This document shows, one piece after another, positions 45,560 to 55,413 of a stretch of 64,000 nt of DNA; position 1 is the stretch's first letter; each line of letters begins with the position of its first letter. Both the position numbers and the translations under genes were made by a program. Location of the stretch: NCBI RefSeq assembly GCF_044377145.1, contig NZ_JBILJQ010000018.1, positions 1 through 64,000 of the forward strand, in the 5' to 3' direction. This DNA comes from Aquimonas sp044377145 (GTDB taxonomy: Bacteria > Pseudomonadota > Gammaproteobacteria > Xanthomonadales > Xanthomonadaceae). The notes under the pieces were generated by a model. The model ran no database searches, was not told where the DNA came from, and saw nothing but the letters and a program-made list of their open reading frames with translations.

Positions 45560-46681
45560 ATGGACACCCTCAACCCGCCTGTCTTCGACGTGATCGAGGT
45601 CGCTCGCGCCGCGCCAGCGCAGACTCGCCAGCGCCGCTGTGCCGCGCCGTCGCTCGCACCGGGCGAGGTGCGTCTGGCCACCGCCGAGTTCGCGCTGACG
45701 GCGAACAATGCGACCTACGCCCTGCTCGGCGAGCGCTTCCGCTACTTCGATTTCTTCCCGACCGACGACCGCGCCTACGCCCTGGTGCCGGTGTGGGGCT
45801 ATGCGCAGGTGGTCGAGTCCGCCTGTCCCGGAGTCGAGTTCGGTGAATGGCTGTACGGCTTTCTGCCGATGGCCTCGCAGTGGGTGATCGCACCAACCCG
45901 GCTCAGCGCCAGCCGGCTGTTCGATGGCGCCGCCGCCCGCGCTGAGCTGCCGGCGGTGTACCAGTGGCTGCAGCGCCTTGGACGGAATGACGACCCCCTC
46001 GATCCCCTGCAGCCGGTGCTGCAGCCCTTGGCGCAGACCGCCTTCCTGCTGCGCGAACACCTCGCCAGCCTCGATCCGACCGGCACTCGCCCGCTGCTGC
46101 TCAGCTCTGCCTCGTCCAAGACCGCACTGGCGACCGCGCTGATGTTCAGCCGCGATTTCGACCGGCCACGCCCGCCGCTGATCGGCCTGACCTCACCGGC
46201 GAATGTGCCGAGCGTGCAGGCGCACGCGCTGTTCGATGCGGTGTGCAGCTATGCCGAACTGGCCGAGCAGCCGCCGATCGCGGCCGGCAGCGCGCCGATC
46301 CTGCTCGATTTCGCCGGCCATGCCGGCCTGCGCGAGCAGGTGCATCAGCGCGGTGGTGTGGACAGCCTCAGCCTGCTGATCGGCATGACTCACGGCAGCG
46401 CAACCGCCGCCGGGCGCAGCGAAGCTGCAGCGGCCTCCGTGCCGCGCCAGGAGCAGCTGTTCTTCGCTCCCAGTGCCGCGCTCGCCTGTGCCAAGGCCTG
46501 GGGCACCGAGGTCTACGAAAAGCGCTTCGACGCCGCCTGGCTGGATATCCAGCGCCACTTCGGCCCGCATCTGCAACTGCACCGGCAGTCCGGCGCTGCG
46601 GCCATCGTGCAGGTGTGGAACGAGCTGATGGCGGGCCGTCTGCCCGCGGATGAGGCGCATCTGCTGCGCTTCGGGGCCTGA
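45560..46681 (+). CDS. DUF2855 family protein
   Basis: The 373-aa cytoplasmic protein matches DUF2855. It opens with LAPGEVRLATAEFALTANNATYALLG, followed by WGYAQVVES, GEWLYGFLPMASQW, LLLSSASSKTALATALMFSRD, PPLIGLTSPAN and a final WNELMAGRLPADEAHLLRF. The arrangement recalls the quinone-reductase/MDR fold without the catalytic zinc. No reaction is known for the family. ATG 45560 is chosen; an in-frame upstream start at 45518 would only add residues without family resemblance. It follows czcA by 93 bp and is convergent with the next gene (10 bp apart), so it may be an unrelated single gene. Confidence 0.8.
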   Translation: MDTLNPPVFDVIEVARAAPAQTRQRRCAAPSLAPGEVRLATAEFALTANNATYALLGERFRYFDFFPTDDRAYALVPVWGYAQVVESACPGVEFGEWLYGFLPMASQWVIAPTRLSASRLFDGAAARAELPAVYQWLQRLGRNDDPLDPLQPVLQPLAQTAFLLREHLASLDPTGTRPLLLSSASSKTALATALMFSRDFDRPRPPLIGLTSPANVPSVQAHALFDAVCSYAELAEQPPIAAGSAPILLDFAGHAGLREQVHQRGGVDSLSLLIGMTHGSATAAGRSEAAAASVPRQEQLFFAPSAALACAKAWGTEVYEKRFDAAWLDIQRHFGPHLQLHRQSGAAAIVQVWNELMAGRLPADEAHLLRFGA

Positions 46682-46691
46682 GCGCCGCGCG

Positions 46692-48017
46692 CTACTCGAA
46701 GCCGTCGGCGAACAGTGCGTCGAGCACGCTGGGGTCCAGATACATGAACACGTCGGTCGCCGCATTGCTGTCGCCGCCGACCAGATCGCTGGCATCGGAC
46801 TCGAATGCAATCACCCGGCCGTCGGCACTCAGCGCGAGACTGGCGCCGCTGTTGCCATTGCCCGGCACGGTGTTGCCTGCATCGCTGCCGCTGAGCAAGG
46901 CCAGCGGCTGGGTCGGCTGCTGCAGGCTCCAGGCGTAGACCTGGCTGGGCAGGCCGGGCTGGCTCTGCCGACACCGCGCGATCACCAGGCCGCTGTTGCT
47001 GATTCGCGCAGCGTCGCAGCGGCCGCCACCGCTGGCCGCGGGCACCGCAATCGCCGCGCTGTCCGCCAGCCGCCGGACCCACAGCTGCGATGTGCCCGAC
47101 GCGGCCGCGTTGGAGCGGAACACCAGCAACCGGCCATCCGCCGACAGCGCGGCGTTGCCGGCGCCGGTGAGGTCAACCCCGCCGGGGCCGACACTGAGCA
47201 AGCGGGTGGCTTGGGTGAGGCGGTCGCGCAACCAGATCCGCTGGGTGCCGGTGGTGGTGGGCGGCGGTGACACCAGGTTGGTCGCCGTCGACGCAAAGGC
47301 GACGTAGCGGCCATCCGCGCTGATCGAGGGCAGCTCGCCGAAGCTGCCGCCATTGCCGGCACCGCCGCCGACCGCGAGATCGATGCGTTCGCTCAGGCCC
47401 AGCTCGGCGTCGCGCACGAACACGCTGTTGCTGCTGTTGCCGGGATCACCGCTGACCAGCTGCGCCGCAGCCGAGGTGAACACGGCGAAGCGGCCATCGG
47501 CCGAGAGCCCACCGAGCGCGCTCAAGGTCGCGCCCGGCAGACTGCCTGCCGTGGTGAGGTTGAGCAGGCGGGCTTCGCGGCTCTGGCGATCGATCCGCAC
47601 CAGATGCACGCCGGCCAGGCCGCCGGTCCAGGTCGCCGAGTTGGTCTCGAATGCGATGTAGCGGCCGTCGGCCGACAGCGCCGGGCGATCCGCTGCGGTG
47701 GCATTGGCCGATGGCGCACCGCCAGCGGTGGTACTGGCGAGGCTGAAGCTGGCGCTGACCAGATCCAGCGCGACCAGCTGCGCCCCGCTGGCGCCACCGC
47801 CGAACACGCCGCCGCTGGCATTGTTGAAAGCCAGCACCTGGCCGTTCCCCGCCAGCGCCACCTGCCCGATCGGCACGTTCGACTGCTGGCCGCCGGGGCC
47901 GAGCACGCGGAAGAACTGATACGACTGCGCCTGGCTGCCGGAAGCGCCGATCAGGCCGAACAGCAAGGAAAACAGGGAGATCAACTGCCGAAAGCGGCGC
48001 GGGATGCGGGTAGCCAT
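46692..48017 (-). CDS. Secreted TolB/PD40-like beta-propeller protein
   Basis: The 441-aa exported protein has a signal peptide of about 30 residues (ending ASGSQAQ). At least six repeats each carry a variant of SADGRYIAFxS (ALSADGRYIAFETNS, GLSADGRFAVFTSAA, SISADGRYVAFASTA, ALSADGRLLVFRSNA, ALSADGRVIAFESDA), the WD40-like PD40 blade motif. The extreme C-terminus is DALFADGFE. It is probably periplasmic or extracellular; ligand and role are unknown. ATG 48017 is chosen for its signal peptide. It is divergent from recC. Confidence 0.8.
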   Translation of the reverse strand: MATRIPRRFRQLISLFSLLFGLIGASGSQAQSYQFFRVLGPGGQQSNVPIGQVALAGNGQVLAFNNASGGVFGGGASGAQLVALDLVSASFSLASTTAGGAPSANATAADRPALSADGRYIAFETNSATWTGGLAGVHLVRIDRQSREARLLNLTTAGSLPGATLSALGGLSADGRFAVFTSAAAQLVSGDPGNSSNSVFVRDAELGLSERIDLAVGGGAGNGGSFGELPSISADGRYVAFASTATNLVSPPPTTTGTQRIWLRDRLTQATRLLSVGPGGVDLTGAGNAALSADGRLLVFRSNAAASGTSQLWVRRLADSAAIAVPAASGGGRCDAARISNSGLVIARCRQSQPGLPSQVYAWSLQQPTQPLALLSGSDAGNTVPGNGNSGASLALSADGRVIAFESDASDLVGGDSNAATDVFMYLDPSVLDALFADGFE

Positions 48018-48181
48018 GTCGATTGCCTCGCGGTTGGGTACTCCCTGTGACGAGGTCAGGCGCGGCAACGTGTCAGGCACGCGGCAAGCCGGGTGCCTGC
48101 GGCCGGAGACTCGAACCCGCAGCCCTCCGATGCCGCCCACGCGGGCACACTAGCGCCCTTGTGTGGTGACCCGGGGCCGGC

Positions 48182-51100
48182 GTGGCAGAGCTGCAGCACA
48201 TCGATGGCGGTCGCGCCGAACGCGGTCTGGTGGTGTATCGCGCCAGCCGGCTTGAGGCCCTGCTCGAACCGCTGCTGGAGCTGCTCGATGCGGCGCCGCC
48301 GGACGATGTGCTGACCCCGCAGACCGTGCTCGCCGCGCATCCGGGCATGCGCCACTGGCTGGCGCGCGCGCTGGCGCAGGCACGCGGGCCGCAGGGCATC
48401 GTCGCCAACTTCGAGGTGCTGCTGCCGAGCACCTGGATCGACCGCCTCGCGCAGCAGCAGCTCGGCCAGCAGGAGGTGGCGCTGCCGGCGTATCGACGTG
48501 CGCAGCTGCGCTGGGCGGTGTTCGAGCGTTTGGCCGAGGGCGCACCTGGGCTCGACCCCACGCGCATCGCGCACTACCTGGGCGAGGGCAGCCGCGATGC
48601 GCAGGCGCGGCGACGCTTTCAGCTGGCCGATCGGCTGGCGCGGCTGTATTCGCAGTACATGGTCTATCGGCCCGACTGGCTGCAGCGCTGGGAACGCGGC
48701 CAGCGCGTGCTGGCGCATCTCGACAGCCCGCGCGCGCGGCTGGAGGGCGAACTGATCGCGCCGCTGTGGCGGCAGCTGAAGCGCGACCTCGGTGCGCACC
48801 GCGCCGACGTGCTGGCGCAGCTGCTGCCGCGCTTGCGCGAGCTGCCACCGGCGCCGCCGCTGCATGTGTTCGGGCTCAACCACTGCCCGCCGCAGGAGCT
48901 CGCCGTGCTGCGCGCGCTGGCCGACTCGCGGCTGGTGGCGCTGTACGCACCCGACCCCTGCCGCGAGTTCTGGGGCGGGCTGAGCCGCGATCTCGACACC
49001 CTGGCAGCGCGCCGTGCCGAGGAATCCGCCGCGATCGAAGCCGCCGGCGAGGGCGACTACTTCCTCGAACACGGCCATCCGCTGCTGGCGCGCTGGGGCC
49101 GTCTCGGCCAGCAGTTCTTCCTCGCCTTGGCCGAGATCGACGAAGTGCGCGAGGACCTGCGCCACTGGCGCGACCGCGCCGACAGCGCGCCGGTCAATCG
49201 ACTGCAGCGCCTGCAGGACAGCCTGCGCCGGCTCGACCTCGACCTGCTGCGGGTGAATCTTGACGACGACATCGTGTGCGCCGCCGAAGTCGGCGACGAC
49301 AGCCTGCGCGTGCATGCCTGCCACACCCGACTGCGTGAGCTCGAAGCCCTGCGCGAGGTGCTGCTGGCGGTGACCGGCGCCGACGCACGCGGCCGCGCCC
49401 GGCTGGCGCCTGGCGAGATTGTGGTGATGGCCGCCGACATCGCCGCCTATGTGCCGCTGATCGCCGCGGTGTTCGGCCCCGCTGGCGATTCGCGAGCGCG
49501 GCTGCCGTATCACCTCGCTGACGTCAGCACCGCGCGCAGTCATCGCCTGTTCGCGGCGGTGCGGCGACTGCTGGCCTTGCCCTCGCTGCGACTGAGCGCG
49601 CCCGAGCTGATCGATCTGCTGCAGGTGCCGGAGATCGCGCGCCGGTTCGGGCTGGATGGCGAGGGCGTCGACGGCATCGCCGAGTGGCTGCGCGCCAGCC
49701 ACAGCAGCAGCGGCCTCGACGCCGACTTCCGCCTGCGCTTCGGCCTGCCGCCGCTGTACCCGCACAGCTTCGCCTGGGGCGTCGATCGTCTGCTGGCCGG
49801 CTATCTGCTGGAGGACAGCGCCGGTGCAGACGAGCCACGTGGAGTGCAGCTCGGCGATGGCAGCGAGCTCGCGCCGCTGGCCGGCGTGCACGGCGCCGGC
49901 GCCGAACAGGTCGGCGCGCTGGATGCGCTGCTGCAGGCGCTGCAGAGCCTGTTCGACTTGGCCGAATCGCGGCTGCCCTTGAGCCGCTGGGCGGAGCGGC
50001 TGGACGCGGTGTTCGACAGCCTGTTCCGGATCGACCCCGACGATGCCGCCGCGCGCGAAGCCGACAGCGCGCTGCGCCAGCTGCTGCAGGGCCTGGCCGC
50101 CGAGCCGGGTGCGCTCGAACTCGATCCAGAGCTGCCGTTCGAGCTGGTCCGCGACCTGCTCGAAGAGCGTCTGCAGGCGGTGCCGGAGCGGCAGCCGTTT
50201 CTGCTCGGCGGTATAACTTTCTGCGGCATGGTGCCGCAGCGCGCGATCCCGTTCGGCCTGGTCGCCGTGCTCGGTCTGAACGAGGGTGAGTTCCCGCGTC
50301 GCGCCGCCGACGGCGGGCTTGATCTGATGCGCCAACAGCCGCGGATGTACGACCGCGAGCAGCGCACCGACGACCGCTATCTGTTTCTGGAAACCCTGAT
50401 GTCGGCGCGGCAGATGCTGCACCTGAGCTATCTCGGCGCGGCGGTCAAGGACGGCGGCCAGCGCAACCCGGCGGCGCCGCTGGGCGAACTGCTGGCCCTG
50501 CTTGATGCCAGCGCCGGGCTCGATCCCGATGACACCGTCAGCCCGCGGCCGTGGCGGATCGAGCACCCACTGCAGCCGTTCGACCCGCGCCATTTCGATG
50601 CCAGCGATCCGCGCCTGTACTCGCACCAGCAGGCCTTTGTCGAACTGCCGCGCAGCGGTCGGCTGGCCGCACTGCCGCCCTTCGTCGACAGCAGCCTGAG
50701 CGCACCGACCGAGCTGCCGGCACAGCTCGAACTGCGCGCCCTGCACGGCTTCTGGCGTGATCCGGCGCGGCAGGTGCTGGCGCAGGGCCTGCAGCTGCGG
50801 CTGGATGCGCTCGACGACGAGCGCCTGCCCGACAGCGAGCCGCTGCAGTCGCGCCTGGACGCGCGCGAGCAGGTCAGCCAGCGCCTGCTGCGCGGGCTGC
50901 TGCAGCGCGCTGCCGTGTCCGTGCCGAAAGCACCACCGGCCTGGCTGCGCCTGGGCGGCCTGCTGGCGCCGGGGCGGCCGGGCCTGCGTGCCTGGGCTGA
51001 CGAGCGCAGCAAGCTGCAGGCGCTGCTGGAAACGCTGGCGGCTGCGGCGCCGGATTTCGATGGCCGCAGCCTGCACAGCGCGGCGATTGATCTGCGCATC

Positions 51101-51772
51101 GAGCGCACTCGACTGCTCGGCGAAGTCGATGGCCTCTATACGCGTGCAGCGGGCGGTGACTGGCTGCTGCGGGCCTGGCCGCGGGCAACAGTCAGCGACA
51201 AGGCTTCGCTGCTGCTGGCCGAGGGGGAACTGGACTTCAAGCAGCGCCTGCCGCTGTTCATCGACTGGGCCTGCCTGCGTCTGCTCAGCGCGGGATCAGT
51301 GCAGACTGTTCAGCCGCTGCGCATTCTGGCCCTGCTCGATTCCGCATCGTCGGCGCCGTGGATCGACGGCCTCAACGCCTGGGACGCCGCCCTGTGCATT
51401 GCCGACGCGCCGCTGCAACAGAGCCTGCTGGGCCAGCTCGAAGCGCGCCTGCATCAACTGCTGCAGTGGTGGCTGCAAGGCCAGGGCGCCCAGCTGCCCT
51501 ATCTGCCGAAGAGCAGCTGGAGCGCGCTGTGCGTCGAGCGCGAGCCGGCCAAGCCCGATGCACCGCCGTTCGCCGAGCGCCTCGCCGATGCGGTCGACAA
51601 GGCCTGGACCAGCGCGCCGCCGTTCCGCACCGGCGAGAGCGACTACGCGCCCGGCTATGCGCGCCTGCTGGTGGCCGAGCTCGATCTTGAGCCGGGCAGC
51701 GAAGATCTGGATCGCCTGCGCGCGTTCGCCGAGCGCCTGCACGCCTGCCTCGATCTGGCGCCGCCGCCGTGA
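48182..51772 (+). CDS. recC: Exodeoxyribonuclease V subunit gamma (RecC)
   Basis: RecC is the Chi-recognising, catalytically inactive helicase-like subunit of RecBCD. The 1196-aa protein (E. coli 1122) begins GLVVYRASRLEALLEPLLEL and TVLAAHPGMRHWL, equivalent to the E. coli N-terminus. It has VFGLNHCPPQELAVL, HACHTRLRELEALREVLL, ITFCGMVPQRAIPFGLVAVLGLNEGEFPR and RTDDRYLFLETLMSAR, all typical RecC blocks. The GTG start at 48182 is the first usable codon in the 164-bp gap from the divergent propeller gene. Its stop overlaps the recB GTG (GTGA). Confidence 0.95.
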   Translation: MAELQHIDGGRAERGLVVYRASRLEALLEPLLELLDAAPPDDVLTPQTVLAAHPGMRHWLARALAQARGPQGIVANFEVLLPSTWIDRLAQQQLGQQEVALPAYRRAQLRWAVFERLAEGAPGLDPTRIAHYLGEGSRDAQARRRFQLADRLARLYSQYMVYRPDWLQRWERGQRVLAHLDSPRARLEGELIAPLWRQLKRDLGAHRADVLAQLLPRLRELPPAPPLHVFGLNHCPPQELAVLRALADSRLVALYAPDPCREFWGGLSRDLDTLAARRAEESAAIEAAGEGDYFLEHGHPLLARWGRLGQQFFLALAEIDEVREDLRHWRDRADSAPVNRLQRLQDSLRRLDLDLLRVNLDDDIVCAAEVGDDSLRVHACHTRLRELEALREVLLAVTGADARGRARLAPGEIVVMAADIAAYVPLIAAVFGPAGDSRARLPYHLADVSTARSHRLFAAVRRLLALPSLRLSAPELIDLLQVPEIARRFGLDGEGVDGIAEWLRASHSSSGLDADFRLRFGLPPLYPHSFAWGVDRLLAGYLLEDSAGADEPRGVQLGDGSELAPLAGVHGAGAEQVGALDALLQALQSLFDLAESRLPLSRWAERLDAVFDSLFRIDPDDAAAREADSALRQLLQGLAAEPGALELDPELPFELVRDLLEERLQAVPERQPFLLGGITFCGMVPQRAIPFGLVAVLGLNEGEFPRRAADGGLDLMRQQPRMYDREQRTDDRYLFLETLMSARQMLHLSYLGAAVKDGGQRNPAAPLGELLALLDASAGLDPDDTVSPRPWRIEHPLQPFDPRHFDASDPRLYSHQQAFVELPRSGRLAALPPFVDSSLSAPTELPAQLELRALHGFWRDPARQVLAQGLQLRLDALDDERLPDSEPLQSRLDAREQVSQRLLRGLLQRAAVSVPKAPPAWLRLGGLLAPGRPGLRAWADERSKLQALLETLAAAAPDFDGRSLHSAAIDLRIERTRLLGEVDGLYTRAAGGDWLLRAWPRATVSDKASLLLAEGELDFKQRLPLFIDWACLRLLSAGSVQTVQPLRILALLDSASSAPWIDGLNAWDAALCIADAPLQQSLLGQLEARLHQLLQWWLQGQGAQLPYLPKSSWSALCVEREPAKPDAPPFAERLADAVDKAWTSAPPFRTGESDYAPGYARLLVAELDLEPGSEDLDRLRAFAERLHACLDLAPPP

Positions 51773-54700
51773 GCGGCTGGCAGAGCCTGCAGCTGGCGCC
51801 CGGCAGCCGCTGCCTGATCGAGGCCAGCGCCGGCACCGGCAAGACCTGGACCATCGCGGTGCTGTACCTGCGTCTGCTGCTGGAGTTCGGCTTCAGCTCG
51901 CGCCAGATCGTGGTCACCACCTTTACCGAAGCCGCCGCTCAGGAGCTGCGCGAGCGCCTGCGGCGGCGTCTGCTGTGGGCCGAAGCGCAGGCCGCGCAGC
52001 ACAGTTCAGGCATCGAACATCCGTCGGCGGCCGACGATGCCGCTGCGCTGTGGCTGCAGGCGCGCTGGCACACGCAGGCCACGGCGCTGGCCGATCTGCA
52101 GCGCCTGCGCCTGGCCCAGGCCGAGCTCGATCACGCGCCGATCAGCACCCTGCACGGCCTGTGTCGGCGCATCCTCGCCGACCAACCCTTCGCCTGCGGC
52201 GTCGACTTCGACGGCGGCGAGCTGGTCGCCTCCGACGCGCTGCTGGACGAAGTGGTGCAGGACCTCTGGCGCTGCCTGCAGCAGGGCGCTGACGATCAGC
52301 CGCTGCGCCTGCTGATGGAGGCCAGCGGGCTGGAGCTCGACATCAGGCGCCTGCGCGAGTGGCTGAAGCTTGGCCTGATGCCGGGCATGCAGATCGAGGC
52401 GGCGGAGCTGGCCGAACTTGCCGCCGACCCGGCGCTGGCCGATCAGCTCGACAGCGTCGCCGAGCTGCCCGGCGTGTTCGCCAAGAACGCGGTGCTGCCG
52501 CGCGCACTGCGCGCACTCGCCGACAGCCTGCGCGCACCACACGGGCCGCCGCCCGGTGAGTCCGAACTCGGCAGCCTGTGCAAGGCGCGCGGCCTGACCG
52601 GCGTGCTGAAGGCCGCGCAGAACGATTCACGCGTACTGGCGGCGACCGCGGCGGCGCAGCCGCTGGGCGAACAACTTGCGGCGCGCGCGCAGCAGCTGCC
52701 GCTGCGCCTGCTGCAAGTGCTGGTCGCCGATGCGCGCGCGCGTCTGCAGGTACTGCTGGCGCAACGGCGGCTGCAGAGCTTCGACAGCCTGCTCGAAACC
52801 GTCGACGCCGCGCTCAGCCGCGAGGCTGCCCGTGCCGACGATGCGCGCCCGCTGGCCGATGCGCTGCACGCCGCCTGGCCGGTCGCCCTGGTCGATGAGT
52901 TCCAGGACACCGATGCCCTGCAGTACGCGATCCTAGACCGCATCTATCGCGAGGCCGATGGCTCACCGCGCGGCCGACTGCTGATGATCGGCGACCCCAA
53001 GCAGGCGATCTATCGCTTCCGTGGCGGCGATATACACGCCTACCAGCGTGCCGCCGAGCAGGCCGACGAGTACCTCACGCTGGACGTCAATCAACGCTCG
53101 ACCCGCGCCCTGGTGGCCGGCTGCAGCGAGCTGTTCGAGCGCGCCGGCAGCGTGCTGTCGACCGACCCGCAGCACAGCATCCACTACCTGCCGGTGAGCG
53201 CCGCCGGGCGAGCTGATACGCGCCCTTATACCCAGGATGGACAGCCGCCGCGGCAGGCACTGATCGTTCACTACCAGGCCGAAGCGCCCGATGCGCAGCC
53301 GGCCCGACGCAGCTGGGCGCTGCGCGCCTGTGCGGCGCAGATTGTCGAACTGCTGAACGACCCGGGCCAGCGGATCGACGGCCGTCGGCTGTCACCCGGC
53401 GACCTCGCGGTGCTGCTGCCGAGCGCGCGCGACATCGCCAGCCTGCGCGCACTGCTGGACGCGCGTGGCGTGCCCTGCGTCAGCACCAGCCGCGACAACG
53501 TGTTCGGCCAGGACTGCGCGCGCGAACTGCAGGTGCTGCTGTACGGCGTGCTGCACAACCACGATGCCGGCGCCCTGCGCGCCGCGGCGGCGACCCGTCT
53601 GTGGGGCGCGCGATTGTCCGAACTGCGCGCCTGGGAACAGCAGCCCGAGGCCCTGCAGCATGTCGCCGCCCAGTTCCGCGGCCTGGCCGAGGACTGGCGC
53701 GAGCGCGGCGTCGCCGGCCTGATCGAGCGCCTGCTCGAACTGCTGGCACCACGCGCGCTGCAGACCCGCCAGGGCGAGCGTCTGCTGACCGATCTGCGCC
53801 ATCTCGGCGAACTGCTGCAGGATCAAGCCGAACACCTCGGCGGCCCGGAGGAACTGCTGGCCTGGCTGGACGCGCAGCGCCGCGGACTCGACGGCATCGA
53901 TGAAGGCAGCGCCGATGAACGTCAGCTGCGGATCGAATCGCAGCAGCCGAGGCTGCGCCTGCTGACCCTGCATGCGAGCAAGGGCCTGGAGTTCCCGATC
54001 GTGTTGCTGCCCCTGCTGTGGGCGCAGGGTGGACGCAACGAATCCGCGCCGTTTCGGATTACCGATGGCCGCGCCGAGCGCCCGCGGCTGGGCTTCGACG
54101 ACGCTGCCAAGGCGCTGCACCGACGCGACCTGCAGGACGAGCGCTTCCGCCTGCTGTACGTCGCGCTGACCCGCGCGGTGCACGCCTGCCATGTGTTCGC
54201 GCTGTCGCCGCTGCGGCCCAAGGACGGCCGCTCCAGAAGCCCCGCCTGCGAGGGCGTGGATGCCTCGGCGCTGGACGTGCTGCTTGCGCGCGCGGGCGTC
54301 GGAGGTGATGAGTTCGACCCGGCCCAGCTGCAGTCGATCGGCTGGCGCGAGGGCTGGCGCGATCCAGGCTTGGTCCGCTATGTCGATGAACAGACCCACT
54401 CGACTGAGCGCTCCGCGCGCCCGCTGCAGCCGCTGCCGCGGCGGGTGCTGGAATCCAAGCACAGCTTCACCGGTCTCTCGCGCGCCGGCCGCGCCTGGGC
54501 CGACGGCGCGCTCGATCCCGAGGCCGCCGCGCTCGACGAGCTGCAGCCGGCGGCGCCCGGGCTTGAGCTCGATGGCGCAGCCGATAGCGCGACCGCAGTG
54601 GATGACACGGCCGTCGACGTGTCAGTGGACGAAGCCGCGCATCCCGAACTGCTCGCCCTGTCCGAGCTGCGCGGCGCCGGTTTCGGCAATGCCCTGCACA

Positions 54701-55413
54701 CGCTGCTGGAGACGCGGGTCATCGGTCAGCCGCTGAGCGCGCAGCGCGCGCATGTGCGCGCGGCCTTGCAGTTGGCCGGGCTGCGCCAGCGCGATTTCCG
54801 CCAGCACGGTTTCGAGGGCTGCGTCGAACGTGTGGCGCAGCGGCTCGACGCCGCACTGGCCGCACCGCTGGGCCTCAGCCAAGCGCCACAGGTGTCACTG
54901 GCGGATGTGCCGGCGGTCGATCAGCGCGCCGAAATGGGCTTCGAGTTCGCCCTGCCCGAGATCAGCCTCGCCGCACTGGCGCAGGCCTGTGCCGAGCACG
55001 GCGAGCCCGATCTGATTCCACCCGGCGGCCGCCGCGTCGCTGGCCTGATGACCGGCAAGATCGATCTGGTGCTGCGCGTGCAGGGCCGCTTCCACGTGCT
55101 CGACTACAAGGGCAACTGGCTGGGCGAGCGGGTCAGTGATTACAGCGGCGACGCGCTGACCGGACACATGGACGCCAGCCAGTACCGCTTCCAGGCCCTG
55201 CTGTACACGCTGGCGCTGGATCGTTACCTGGCGCAGCGACTCGGCGCCGCCTACTCGCGCCAGCAGCAGCTCGGCGAATGCGTGTATCTGTTCCTGCGCG
55301 CGGCCGGGCTGGCGCCGGGCGCGGGCGTTTGGCGCCAGCGCTTCAGCGATGGCCTGATCAGCGCTGTGCAGGCTGCCTTGGCCGGCATGCAAACGCTGGA
55401 GCTGAGCCGATGA
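51769..55413 (+). CDS. recB: Exodeoxyribonuclease V subunit beta (RecB)
   Basis: This 1214-aa UvrD-like 3'-5' helicase with a C-terminal nuclease domain starts double-strand-break repair by resecting ends. The Walker A EASAGTGKTWT (AGTGKT at 21-26) is followed by VTTFTEAAAQELRERL (Ia), LVDEFQDTDALQY (II), GDPKQAIYRFRGGD (III), LTLHASKGLEFPIVLLPLLW (V) and LYVALTRAV (VI). The nuclease motif DYKGNWLG (Asp1112, Lys1114) is intact, with GKIDLVL upstream. The GTG start is coupled to recC, and its stop overlaps recD by 4 bp. Confidence 0.96.
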   Translation: MSGWQSLQLAPGSRCLIEASAGTGKTWTIAVLYLRLLLEFGFSSRQIVVTTFTEAAAQELRERLRRRLLWAEAQAAQHSSGIEHPSAADDAAALWLQARWHTQATALADLQRLRLAQAELDHAPISTLHGLCRRILADQPFACGVDFDGGELVASDALLDEVVQDLWRCLQQGADDQPLRLLMEASGLELDIRRLREWLKLGLMPGMQIEAAELAELAADPALADQLDSVAELPGVFAKNAVLPRALRALADSLRAPHGPPPGESELGSLCKARGLTGVLKAAQNDSRVLAATAAAQPLGEQLAARAQQLPLRLLQVLVADARARLQVLLAQRRLQSFDSLLETVDAALSREAARADDARPLADALHAAWPVALVDEFQDTDALQYAILDRIYREADGSPRGRLLMIGDPKQAIYRFRGGDIHAYQRAAEQADEYLTLDVNQRSTRALVAGCSELFERAGSVLSTDPQHSIHYLPVSAAGRADTRPYTQDGQPPRQALIVHYQAEAPDAQPARRSWALRACAAQIVELLNDPGQRIDGRRLSPGDLAVLLPSARDIASLRALLDARGVPCVSTSRDNVFGQDCARELQVLLYGVLHNHDAGALRAAAATRLWGARLSELRAWEQQPEALQHVAAQFRGLAEDWRERGVAGLIERLLELLAPRALQTRQGERLLTDLRHLGELLQDQAEHLGGPEELLAWLDAQRRGLDGIDEGSADERQLRIESQQPRLRLLTLHASKGLEFPIVLLPLLWAQGGRNESAPFRITDGRAERPRLGFDDAAKALHRRDLQDERFRLLYVALTRAVHACHVFALSPLRPKDGRSRSPACEGVDASALDVLLARAGVGGDEFDPAQLQSIGWREGWRDPGLVRYVDEQTHSTERSARPLQPLPRRVLESKHSFTGLSRAGRAWADGALDPEAAALDELQPAAPGLELDGAADSATAVDDTAVDVSVDEAAHPELLALSELRGAGFGNALHTLLETRVIGQPLSAQRAHVRAALQLAGLRQRDFRQHGFEGCVERVAQRLDAALAAPLGLSQAPQVSLADVPAVDQRAEMGFEFALPEISLAALAQACAEHGEPDLIPPGGRRVAGLMTGKIDLVLRVQGRFHVLDYKGNWLGERVSDYSGDALTGHMDASQYRFQALLYTLALDRYLAQRLGAAYSRQQQLGECVYLFLRAAGLAPGAGVWRQRFSDGLISAVQAALAGMQTLELSR

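Noticed and set aside
48096..48122. tRNA-like T-arm: minus strand reads GGGTTCGAGTCTCC between CTGCGG and CCGCAG
   Set aside because: The acceptor, D and anticodon arms could not be folded around it, and the T-stem pairs poorly in the canonical register. It may be chance or a worn tRNA 3' fragment.
48056..51076. 1006-codon minus-strand frame antisense to recC
   Set aside because: Low-complexity Arg/Gln/Ala shadow with no domains; recC is unambiguous.
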